Shown one piece after another: positions 13,401-22,506 of a DNA stretch of 35,965 nucleotides. Position 1 is the stretch's first letter. Each line of letters starts with the position of its first letter. The position numbers were made by a program, and so were the translations under genes. The stretch is from positions 1 to 35,965 of the forward strand of contig JAYMTF010000457.1 of NCBI GenBank assembly GCA_036897485.1, in the 5' to 3' direction. The notes beneath the pieces were generated by a model. The model saw nothing but the letters and a program-made list of their open reading frames with translations, did no database searches and had not been told where the DNA came from. Source of the stretch: Pelargonium nanum. Taxonomy: Eukaryota; Streptophyta; Magnoliopsida; Geraniales; Geraniaceae.

Positions 13401-14484
13401 TGAAAAAATACCATCTTACTCATTGCCTATCATCTTACATGAGAATGTTCAGTGGAAGACCCGAGGAATTGTACTCTGAAGCAAATTTTCTGACTGATGC
13501 CATTGAACTTAGATCCAACTCCTTGGCATCAATTTTCGCAGTCGGGTTTTCTCTGAGTATTGAGTCCTTGACTTCCTTACCAGCTACCATATTTCTCACT
13601 CCCATAACCACATGAACACCACGCATAGCAAGGATACGTGCAGTTTCAGTACCAATACCACTAGATCCTCCTGCAATCAAACCAACCGCTCTGTTAGTGT
13701 GTTAGTTGGCACAAGTCAGCACAAGTGTGTGCTTGCTTATATACGAATTGTTCTGTTCTGTCGATTAATTGAATGAAATAGCCTCTAGTAGGTCGGCTCT
13801 AGTTCATCTCAAATTGGAGAGTGTGTATGAGACAATTCTATTCTGCCATTTTAGTGTTGATACAATTAGCAGTCAAGAACACTGCACACGCCAACACAAT
13901 TATTAAACGTGTCGTGTTTGTGTTGATCCATACAACTCATATTTGACCTATATCACAACAACTATACACAAATTGCCAACTTTAGCTAAAGCGATGCCTT
14001 CAACTGTTAGCTTAAGCTTTTAGTTAAATTGTTCCTCTACATATCAAACACAAAGCTTGTTCTTTTTTTGTCAAAACTCAACCTTTTTTCTTCTTTCATT
14101 CTTGCCCAATTGAACACAAAAGTTCAGTTTCTGAATAGATTCAATGAATAAAAAAAACAGTAAAAAAAAACCATTTATCATACAAATTAAGACTCAAAAA
14201 TCAAAATGATAAGCAACAATGTCATCAACATTTACAACAAAATCTATTACCAAACCCAACAAAATTTCATCATCTCCGAGCACCCAATTCATCAAATAAC
14301 TGCAAGATCTACATAAAACCCAGTAATTTTCTGATGATTGAAACGAGCTTAAAGATTTAAAAAAGAAAAAGGAGAGACCTGTAACAATGGCGGTGAGGGC
14401 AGAGCCATCAATCCCTAGAGTAACATCCTCAGCTGTGGAAGAAGAAGAGAACCCAGATGGCCCTTTTCTGTTAAACAACCACAT
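10465..14484 (-). CDS. TIC32: TIC32-like short-chain dehydrogenase, copy 1
   Basis: Eight exons, read on the minus strand: 14484-14379, 13670-13439, 13304-13225, 12996-12843, 12335-12257, 11986-11902, 11456-11410 and 10641-10465. Phases agree throughout, giving 319 residues. Classical SDR features: cofactor motif TGGSSGIG 35-42, NNAG 114-117, Ser 169/170 after RIVNV, and YGQSK 198-202. The N-terminus [13 protein letters not shown] and C-terminus ARKLWDFS match plant TIC32/retinol dehydrogenase-like proteins (about 320 residues). By family knowledge TIC32 is an NADPH-dependent, calmodulin-binding protein of the chloroplast inner envelope; many relatives are annotated only as retinol dehydrogenase-like. 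The stretch after the catalytic Ser reads [11 protein letters not shown], where copy 2 has [11 protein letters not shown]. The usual NHLG is NHIG. It is a tandem paralogue of the gene at 16205-19804. Introns 1 and 7 hold transposon remnants. Confidence 0.93.
10677..11149. mobile_element. Non-autonomous hAT-like element in dehydrogenase 1 intron 7
   Basis: The ends are imperfect terminal inverted repeats: GAGGTGGCAATTCGTG at 10677-10692, and at 11134-11149 the complement of GAGCTGACAATTTGTG (13 of 16 match). The interior is rich in ACACGACACG and CGTGTCGTG strings, as in many dicot hAT-derived repeats that begin (G)GGTGGCAA. No 8-bp target duplication was found. About 10993-11120 looks like a separate insert, with a GGATTCAAATCCC string resembling a Pol III B box and an A-rich end (TAAAAATAAAAATAAAA). 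Confidence 0.6.
13692..13863. mobile_element. Possible solo-LTR-like segment in dehydrogenase 1 intron 1
   Basis: The segment begins TGTTAGTGTGTTAG and ends GTTGATACA, i.e. TG...CA ends as in a plant LTR. It has a TATATACG stretch followed by CTGTTCTGTCG, a plausible promoter and start region. No target-site duplication or internal region is visible, so this is only a suggestion. Confidence 0.3.
13905..13986. mobile_element. Fragment of the hAT-like repeat family
   Basis: It contains AAACGTGTCGTGTTTGTG and ends ACACAAATTGCCAACTTTAG. The end is a close match to the complement of the terminal repeat (GGTGGCAATT...GTG) of the element at 10677-11149. Only one end is recognisable. Confidence 0.55.
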
Positions 14485-14649
14485 ATCTCTCTGCGCTGCT
14501 TCAAAACAATTGTCACCTTCCCAACAAGATTTTTCGAATTTCAACCGTTGTGTTCGTCTTTTTTTTTTTCTTTCTTTTTTTGTGTGTGTGAAGAAAATGG
14601 TTTTATCTGTCAATTTATGTGATGTATTTTCATTTTTTAATTAAAATAA

Positions 14650-15600
14650 TAATTTAATACTCAAGTATATATAATATAGAGTTTACAAATTTGCATCGTA
14701 ACACGACACGAAATTAACGTGTTTGAGTTCATACATATTATAATTGTGTTGGGTTAATGTTGAGTCTCTAAAATATGTTTCATTCATAACTTAAGAACTG
14801 GTTGAATATAAGACACACTAGACAAAATTACAAGAAAACATAAAATAAATTGTGCATGGAACTAATACCCTCAAGCAAGGAGTCTATTAGCCTAACTCGA
14901 TAGACTCAACACTACTATCATAGGAAAAGGAGTTGCGAGTACCCGTCGAACGATAGAGGAGGCTCCCTAATTTAGGAACCCTGATGAAGCGATCACACTT
15001 ACGCATTCAACCAACATAAGCATATCAAGTCATCCCGACCCAATAACCTTATCCTTTGAGGTGAAAACATAAAATGGGTTCCCACGAAACCCACCATCGA
15101 AAATCACCATGTGGTCAAGCTGAGGAGCCACCCGCGACTTCACAGATTGTACCTGATCCAATCATCCTCTCAATTGTCAATATACTCTCCAACGAGAAAA
15201 GAAAAATAGTAAAGATGCACCCTCAAATCGGGGTTCGAAGTAAGAGCCTTGAACCACTACGCTAAAGTGAGGCAAAGAGTTCAATCTTCCACGACAAACT
15301 GGAAAATCTAGTTCTGATTTAGGGCGTCTACCACATGAATCTTCTCTTTCATGTCCGCCACATACTCCACACGCTCTCCTTGAAGTGGGTGATGATATCG
15401 TCCACCCGAGCCGGAACCTTGAGACCCGGGCCGGAACCCTAGTAAATTTTCTTCTTGATTTTCTCCGTAGCTTGTATGTATATATATGTATGTACAGCTA
15501 CACTAGTACTCCTTTTCAACACTAGACTATTAAGTCAATATAGACTTTATAGTAAAGTCATGTTCAAGCCACCATTGCAGACTCTTTCCTTCAAGAATTC
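14650..15600. other. Intergenic region with repeat debris
   Basis: No intact gene is visible. At about 14692-14760 there is another partial hAT-like copy (CGTAACACGACACGAAATTA). At 15225-15270, read on the minus strand, TAGCGTAGTGG (15254-15264) resembles a Pol III A box and TTCGAACCC (15230-15238) a B box, so a tRNA-derived SINE head is possible. At about 15310-15436 (minus) a protein-like reading VDDIITHFKE continues only after a one-base frame change (RVEYVADMKEKIHVVDA), suggesting a decayed coding fragment of unknown family. Confidence 0.45.
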
Positions 15601-15606
15601 ATACAT

Positions 15607-15616
15607 CTATATAAAT
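15607..15616 (+). promoter_or_regulatory. TATA box of the small peptide gene
   Basis: CTATATAAAT lies 44 bases before the ATG at 15660. A start site about 30 bases downstream would give a very short leader ending in ACAATATACAACAAA, a typical plant context. The in-frame ATG at 15615 overlaps the TATA box, so it is unlikely to be transcribed. Confidence 0.6.
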
Positions 15617-15659
15617 GGAGACACCATTGTTGAATAGATCACATACAATATACAACAAA

Positions 15660-15917
15660 ATGGAAACAACAATCTATCTCTTCCTCTTGATTTTGTTCCT
15701 CTCTTCGTCTTCATCGTTGCAACACGTCGGAGCTACCAATATTATTATCATAAACGGCGGGAAAGAGACAGCTCCAATTCGGATGCGACATATATTACAA
15801 ACCAGCCCTCAAAACTATGGTCCTGAAGACAATTCACCGGAAGCTCCTAAAAATGGCGGTCCTCCTCCTATGCCTGTTTATGGTAGCCGTTCACGTAAAG
15901 CTCCTCATGGACGTTGA
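15660..15917 (+). CDS. Small secreted peptide precursor, family not recognised
   Basis: A single-exon frame encodes 85 residues. Residues 1 to about 26 are a strong signal peptide: METTIY, a run of Leu/Ile/Phe, then a Ser run and a small-residue exit GAT. The rest is hydrophilic with no cysteine: an Arg-rich spacer (RMRHILQTS 41-49), an acidic Pro/Asn segment (YGPEDNSPEAPKNGGPPP 53-70) and a basic tail PVYGSRSRKAPHGR (72-85). Secretion signal, variable middle and short conserved-looking basic C-terminus are the layout of plant signalling-peptide precursors. The SRS in the tail recalls the SxS core of SCOOP peptides, but the rest does not match and that family is best known from Brassicaceae. 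It does not match CLE, CEP, IDA, PIP or PSK signatures. It lies between the two tandem dehydrogenase genes, on the opposite strand. Start chosen from TATA position. Confidence 0.65.
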   Translation: METTIYLFLLILFLSSSSSLQHVGATNIIIINGGKETAPIRMRHILQTSPQNYGPEDNSPEAPKNGGPPPMPVYGSRSRKAPHGR

Positions 15918-16080
15918 ATTGGAGGTTTAAAGAGCTTTTCGATTCAAAGCAGTCTTTAAATAGTTTCTTGCTATGTAATAGTTTGTGTATTGAATCCAAT
16001 GAAGTTTCAGTGTTATCTCGTGAGAGTACGATGATACATAAATATTGCAGAATCTGTAGTTTACCAATGTGCTTTACATA

Positions 16081-16262
16081 ATATTGCAAATAGCTATACT
16101 ATGTACAATCATTTGATCAAACTCAAGCTGAATTCCCAGAATGTCTGCCAAACCCTTGTCTGTACCATATACTGCAAATAGCAGGAAGCTAATATATATG
16201 CACATCATTTGATCAAACGCAAGCTGAAGTCCCAGAGTTTCTTTGCCAAATCCTTGTCCCTC
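16081..16262. repeat. Tandem duplication of the dehydrogenase 2 terminal exon end
   Basis: Two adjacent copies of about 90 bases, 16081-16168 and 16169-16262, share ATA(T/C)TGCAAATAGC, then CATTTGATCAAAC(T/G)CAAGCTGAA, then TTTGCCAAA-like sequence. The right copy contains the true end of the coding sequence (stop at 16205-16207). In the left copy, the homologous coding stretch has lost two bases and is out of frame, so it is a non-functional echo beyond the stop. Confidence 0.8.
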
Positions 16263-19200
16263 CCGAGCGTGCTTGCTTGAGCGAGGTTGCTGTCCAAAAA
16301 ATATTCGCCGCTCAATCCTTTAACTTGCGGATGCAATGCCGCGTAGCATGTTGTTGCAGCTCCCTAATATCAGAACACAAGTTAGATCGTGTAATGTTAA
16401 GCATTGTGTCATTTTCGAGTTCACGATTACCAAAACTTCCCGACTCAACTGTGCACATTTGCATAACAAAGAGAAGATCAACGGGGTTTTGAATCACGAA
16501 GACAAGATTAGCCTTATTTCAGCACCTATCAGAGCAAAATATGCTAAAATGCCCAAGTTTGTAACCATACTCGAGTTCTATTTACGTACAAGTGTTCGAT
16601 TATGCATTGCATTACTGTTTCCATAAATAACATGCAGAGACTTGTAAAACTTATCAGTGACACCCGACAAACAGAAAATAGATGTTAGCTTACCTGTGGG
16701 ACATTCTTGAGCACAAGTCCACCAAAAATACCAACAAGACCTGCCCGAGACAAAGAGCTAATTAGCTATAAAAACCAGGCATACAAAAAGAAAGAAGCAT
16801 GCGTATCGGGCCATTTTTGCTGGCCCGACCCTGTATTATTGGGCTGGATCAGTGATGGTCCGCAGGCCGTTGGTCCATATACTAGCTCTAGTGGTCTAAC
16901 TCAGCCCTACTATATACCTAGAAAAAACATAAAAGCTAGCCACAAGTGTAATAGCAAAAAAAATTACCATTTACAATGTTATTATGGCGAAAAAGATTAG
17001 TCTTGATTGCTCCAGGATGAAGTGAATTCGCAGTTATGTTCACTCCATCTTCCTGACCAAGAAAGCATTCATCAATCAGAAAAAGGACAACATACATGCA
17101 TACACATACAAATACGTAATACACACACACACACAATGATACCGAGATGTATTTCAACCTGATATAGAAATCATCCCCCAAAGTCTCAACGGGACATTTT
17201 TTTTCAATGAAATTGTATAAACCAGACCCAGCTAACATAGCCCACTCTCTATTTTCACCACTCATTTCAGTTTATCTCACACAAAACATTTGATATGCGC
17301 AATACATAGCTGAGATTTATAAGAAAATCGACAAACAAAAATAACTTTAATTGCTCATGAAGTTGACAAATATGTTCAGAAATCAACATTTTATACATTC
17401 ACTCAACCATTCATACATATATCTAATTTATATCGAGTAGGTTAGGTACCTTTAGGCGCCTAGCAAGCTCATTAGCATGCAAAACATTAGCAAGCTTTGA
17501 TTGGCCATATGCAGCAAAACTGCTGTACCTGCACATATTCAAGACTATGCTCCGTCAAATAAAATGAAAAACTCAGCATAATATAATTATGCCATACGAC
17601 GTGTTCTGTTCGGAAACCTCAATTCGAGTGAACTAAAACCCGAGAATTGCTGGTGGATGAAGAATATCGTCTAAAAAACAGAGAGAATGCAGTTTTAGAT
17701 TAAGGATGGATACTTTACCCCGACTCATCATTGATTTTATCAAAACGAATTCCTTCTTTATATGGATACCGGTGAGCCTCTGATGACACATTTACAATTC
17801 TTCCCTCTTTGCTACTTTTGCGAGCTGTTTTCTTCATATTATCCAATAGAAGATTTGTCAAAAGAAAATGACCTGATGAATTATATAAGAAAAGAAGAAA
17901 GCAGTCACGATTTGGATGGTAATATTTTACGATAACATTCATTAATTGGTGTAAAAAAATAGATATTCTCCATAAATATGCAACATATATAAGTCACAAA
18001 CCTATGTGGTTGGTCGCAAACTGAAGTTCAATGTTGTCTTTGGAAAGCATGAAAGGCGTCAACATAACTCCTGCGTTGTTACTTTGAATAAAAAAAAAAT
18101 ACAAAAATCACATTTCATTAGATAATTTGAAGAAGGCAAGCTAAGAAAGTTAAAAATAAAGTATCCATCGCAATAAAGCACATTCGATGACAGGTAGAAG
18201 AAAGAAATCAAAGAGCATCAACCATTCTCAATCTCGTCTTTTACTTACATTAGGAGATTTAATGGAAGACCCGAAGAATTGAAGTCTGATGCGAATTTCC
18301 TAACCGATGCCATTGAACTGAGATCCAGCTCCATGGCATCCAATTTAGCCGTAGGTATTTCCTTAACTATTGCCTCCTTTACGTCTTTACCGGCAGCCAT
18401 ATTCCTGACCCCCATGATTACACGGACACCACGCAGTGCAAGAACTCTAGCAGTTTCAGTGCCAATACCACTGGACGCTCCTGAAATCAGCGTCCACAAC
18501 ATACCAAGTCAACAACAAAGAATAAACAGAACGTGCGCGTGAAATCAAGAAGTGGACACATTCCTATAGCCCAAATCCTTACTAGTTTTCTGAAAACAAA
18601 TTCCACGCACAGTTGCGTTTTAGGAATAATTGAAAATATATGTATACTCAAGCCATACACAAACACATAAGCTTTTCGCTCAACGTGAACATGACATGTC
18701 ATCTATTAGGACAAAAACAAACATCGATAACAATTATGACTCTTTAAACAATAACTTCTCCTTAGCTTCATTACCAGAAATCTTGACCCAACCGACGTTC
18801 CATGTGCTAGTGCTACGCCGAGTTGGTAAAATAGTACCCCAAAAACACATGATTCCAAATTGCTATAAAATGCTATTTTCAATATTGATCTTCATGACCC
18901 ACTAGTACTGAACTGAATACAAACCATCAAATGCAATAAATATATACAACCACGTCAACTAACCAGTTTCATCATTATTCCCTGTGTTCCCTCCCACATC
19001 ATCAAATCAACAATCTCAGCAGTAACACAACACGTGTTATGGTCATAAAAAGCTATATCCGTGTTACAAACTTCCCCAAAAAAGAGGTGGTCCAATACAC
19101 GAACCTCGCGCCATTTTGGGGTTTGAGAGGGGCATTTACATCCATTTGACCAACTACTCTTAAAAAAGGCGGTCCAATACACGAAGCTCACACCATTTTG

Positions 19201-19804
19201 AAGTTTAAGAGGGTCATTTACATGGTGAGCCAGTACACGAATTTCACTCCATTTTGGGGTTTGGGAGGGTCATTTACATCCATTTTACCACCTACCTATA
19301 AATAAAAGAGCGGTCCAATACACGAAACTCGCACCATAACAGGGTTTGGGAGGGTCATTTACATCTATTTAACCAGCTATCTACAAAAAAAGGCAGTCCA
19401 ATACACAAAGCTCACATGGTTACAGGGTTTGGGAGGGCATTTACATCAATTGTACCAACTACCAATAAAAAAGTATTGTCCAGTACACAAGGCTCACACC
19501 CATTTCACCAACTACAAATCCAAAAAACTAAATCTTTCAACCACCATATGAAGCTAAAATTATCCAATAACTTGTCAATTACTCTCTACCCAGTAGTAAA
19601 CAACACTGTATCAACAAAACCCAAATCTCATTTTCTCCAACAAATGCATAGAACAGTAAAAAAAATTTGAATCAAACCCAGAAGTGTTATGTTATGACCT
19701 GTAACAATTGCAGTGAGACCAGACCCATCAATCCCATGAGTAACTTCCTCAGCAGTGGAAGAATGCGAGAACCCAGATGGGGTTTTCTTGCCAAAGAACC
19801 ACAT
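16205..19804 (-). CDS. TIC32: TIC32-like short-chain dehydrogenase, copy 2
   Basis: Eight exons on the minus strand: 19804-19699, 18480-18249, 18081-18002, 17872-17719, 17528-17450, 17052-16968, 16740-16694 and 16363-16205. The first seven exon lengths (106, 232, 80, 154, 79, 85, 47) equal those of copy 1 exactly, proving tandem duplication. The product is 313 residues: TGASSGIG 35-42, NNAG 114-117, VNVSSEAHR around Ser 169/170, YGQSK 198-202, and C-terminus [10 protein letters not shown]. Motifs are closer to canonical TIC32 than copy 1 (SEAHR kept). By family knowledge it is an NAD(P)H-dependent oxidoreductase, possibly of the plastid inner envelope. Intron 1 (18481-19698) is long and carries an 83-bp tandem repeat array. 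The exon 3 acceptor is ATTCAAAG rather than a CAG, but the phase fits. Confidence 0.93.
19088..19515. repeat. Tandem array of about 83-bp units in dehydrogenase 2 intron 1
   Basis: Units begin near 19089, 19171, 19229, 19312, 19395 and 19478 with (G)TCCA(A/G)TACAC(G/A)A, and contain CATTTT..GGGTTTGGGAGGG and CATTTACATC. Spacing is 82-83 bases except for one shortened unit of 58, and copies differ at several positions. The motif order recalls the CACGAAGCTC / GGGTTTGGGGAGGGT block found in tRNA-derived plant SINEs, so the array may be an amplified SINE piece (memory-based). Confidence 0.85.
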
Positions 19805-20259
19805 TTTCTTTTTCCTCAACCGAACTCTACAATTTTGCTGGAGACCCAAATAAAAATGGCGGCTTTATGGCTCTGGAAGACGTGGAAATGTGAAGAATTA
19901 GATGATGATGAAGAAGACAATTTATTGTGGTGGAGCTCGCTGTCCCTTTCTCTTTCGCCGAGATGGATTGTTGCGGACCATGCAAAGTGATGGTAGCCAA
20001 GTAGTCCAAGGAAACTACCTAGTTACCTACGAGCCTTAAAAAGGAAAAATAGTCCAAGGCTTGTTTGTTAACTTCACTAAACAAATGCGTTGTGTTGGAT
20101 AAATTTGGATGTACAAGTAGTTGTAAGAACTAATAAGTTATTTTGTTTGGTAATTGTGGTTGGAAAAGTTAAAATGTTTATATGTTTGGTAAAATTGAAG
20201 TAGTTCTTAAGCTAATGAATATTTTTCTGAAGGGAAATATCAATTAATTCATTAAATCC
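19805..20259. other. Dehydrogenase 2 upstream region and intergenic sequence
   Basis: 19805-19990 is pyrimidine/purine-rich and probably includes the 5' leader and start site of dehydrogenase 2 (minus strand). The rest is AT-rich with no supported gene and no clear TATA box. Confidence 0.4.
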
Positions 20260-20830
20260 AAAGCAAGTAAACCGACAAGGATTTCTGTCAAACCAAATAA
20301 TCCATCCCCTGACATAGAACAAGGGAGTTGAGCAAGCTCATTAGCCACCGAGTTCGCATAGCGATATATACAAAAGAAAAGCCAACACTATCGAAATCAT
20401 TTAAATAGTGCTAAACAATCATCAATCAAGATACTCGTCCTTCTCGCCTCTTGCTTCCGCAATTGCAACGCCACAAAAACAGAACGAGAGTTTGCCTCCA
20501 CCACCACTCTCCACCATCCGCGCAGCCAAGCATATTCGAGAGCATCACGTTCCGCCCATGCTTCAGCTTCCTGAGGTTCCAGACACACTAGCCTCACCCT
20601 CTGACCACCTCCCACACACACCCTGTCTGCATTATGACCCAACCACCCAATACTCGACCCCCTTGAAGCGGAAAACAAGTTGCATAACAATTAATCTTAA
20701 CCATCCCAACATATGCCTTTACCCACTGCCTTGCCGCCCTCTCCTCATCTCCCTCTGTCGTCATCTGTCCCTTTCTGACCTAAGCCCACGACCAGTCCCA
20801 AAGAGCTCTCAATTTTCTTTTATTGGTAAA
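20260..20830 (-). pseudogene. Decayed RNase H-type (RVT_3) retroelement fragment
   Basis: On the minus strand, WVKAYVGMVKINCYATCF (near 20740-20680) resembles the WxRPxxGxVKINxDAxF start of plant LINE-type RNase H domains; the usual catalytic Asp is Tyr here. A frame change follows, then AEAWAERDALEYAWLRGWW and VVVEANS, where the usual Asp is Asn. After that come two in-frame stops (TGA, TAG) and a C-terminal block YRYANSVANELAQLP that matches the family's RxxNxxADxLA pattern. With lost catalytic residues, a frameshift and stops, it cannot encode an active enzyme. Confidence 0.75.
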
Positions 20831-21186
20831 CTCGACACGTGCACAATCATGGACATTTTTAAATTGGCACCCCCTTACTCTCATATGAGAGTATTTTATT
20901 CACATGTGGACCGCTGCATGCATCCATGTTCACCTGCAAGCGGACTAGAGATCACAAAGAAAGTCAATATAAACAGGCACAAATTTGAATTGAAACCATC
21001 TCTTATATCATATCAAATTTCAATAATTAATTATACGTAATGTTTGAGTTTTTCATAGAAACACAGAACTCATAGACACCTATGTTACTATGTATCCATT
21101 CTTTGAGTAATCACTTTGATTCATTCCTGGTAATGGGTTTTATTGACGGGTCAAATATCCACAGCCCAAACCCAATCCAAAACCAC
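20831..21186. other. Intergenic sequence upstream of the SKP1-like gene
   Basis: Mixed AT-rich sequence with no supported gene. It separates the retroelement remnant from the promoter of the next gene. Confidence 0.4.
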
Positions 21187-21415
21187 CGGTTCAATTCGTT
21201 GAACCGTCCACCCGAACCCTAACTACCAGCACGTGCGACGGAGCTTCGTTACGATAGGGAAGCACGTGCGGAAGACAATCGTTACCCAGACAGACAGAGC
21301 AATACAGAGACCAAAGAGAAGAGAAAGAGAATCTCTTATAAACCCTAGCTTTGCTCCTCTGCTTCTCATTTCCGTCTTTCTCTCCGCATTTCGTCCTTGT
21401 CTTCTTCGAACCAAG
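21187..21415 (+). promoter_or_regulatory. SKP1-like gene promoter and first untranslated exon
   Basis: Two G-box cores CACGTG occur at 21230-21235 and 21263-21268, 33 bases apart. ACCCTA strings (telo-box-like) occur near 21216 and 21343. A perfect palindrome CGGTTCAATTCGTTGAACCG (8-base arms, TTCG loop) is at 21187-21206. The leader exon probably ends at 21415 (CCAAG|GTACTC), joined to an acceptor at 22273 (TTTTTCAG|GCATAAAA), giving an 858-base intron in the 5' UTR. The start site itself is not fixed. Confidence 0.5.
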
Positions 21416-22506
21416 GTACTCGAAAGTTCTATGCAATGTTCAATTTCATCGTTTTCATTTCCGGTATCAGCAATTCAATCCGTGTTTTCTGGTTCGTTAT
21501 GTGTCGGAGTATCTTTGAAATTTGATTGAATTGGAAATGAGTTGCGTGTTCTTATCAATTTCGTGTGGTTTAAGCTGATTGTTGCTCCAATTTCAACTCT
21601 GTTCAGTTTGGTGTCAGAAAGTTGGATTTTTGCTCTGCAATTTGGTCCAAAAAGCTTGATTTGTTTTGTTTCAGTTTGTAAGCTGAAATGGTGACTATAT
21701 TGAAATTAATTGCAATATAGTGTTCACTGCAGCTAAATATATAATTTCTTGAGTGGAAAGTTTTTTTTTTTTTTTTTGAAAGAGGAGAAGTTTACTGAGA
21801 AACTAATGTGAAATTGTGAACTTTAGGTCTTACAATTAGTCTATGACCTGCCAAAGAAAGCAGGTGTCTTGACTTGGGATTATTCTGTTTTGCATATACT
21901 ATTCTTTTATACACATACCTGCATGCTACTGTATGCTTAATCAGTAATTTGTATTTGTTTATCTATTGTGTTGCATGATATTATTTAGTTGTATGTTACT
22001 GTTGTTTCCTAAGGTATGGATATAATATGACACTGGAATTTATGGCCTTCTGCACGTTTTTTTCTATAGCTTTGCCCATGTGATAGAACATTTTGCGGCA
22101 TTGGTTTCTGAAAGTGTATTGTTTTCAGTTATTGTTTTTATTCGGAATCTGGTTCAATCCATTCATCAAAATTATGGAAAATAAATTTAGAAACTGGACA
22201 AAGTTGTATTTTTATGTTGTTTATATAATATATCACTGACTAATGCTTCCATTTATCTGTTTTAATTTTTCAGGCATAAAACCTACTGCTCTGTTCGCAA
22301 CCTGGTCTTTTCCTTTAACTCTGTGTAGAGAGTGACAAGATCTGAAAAGTTTCTTGTCGGGGCTGCCGGTATACATGTTAGGATTCGATGTAGTTTTAAT
22401 CTCCTAATTTTATACACAGAGATTAAGCTTTTAAAGGAAGGGAAGATTTTGTGCAAATTTTGTTGTTCCGAAGGTTCACATAAGTTTTTTGTTGTTCCAT
22501 AGTCTC

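Noticed and set aside
14194..14613. 139-codon minus-strand frame as a stand-alone gene
   Set aside because: Only the part from the ATG at 14484 to 14379 is real (exon 1 of dehydrogenase 1); the rest is leader and intron 1.
15615..15659. Longer start for the secreted peptide at 15615
   Set aside because: That ATG overlaps the TATA box and would put 15 polar residues before the signal peptide.
20408..21040. 210-codon plus-strand open frame
   Set aside because: It is mostly the antisense of the decayed RNase H fragment; Pro/Ser/Leu-rich composition without domain features.
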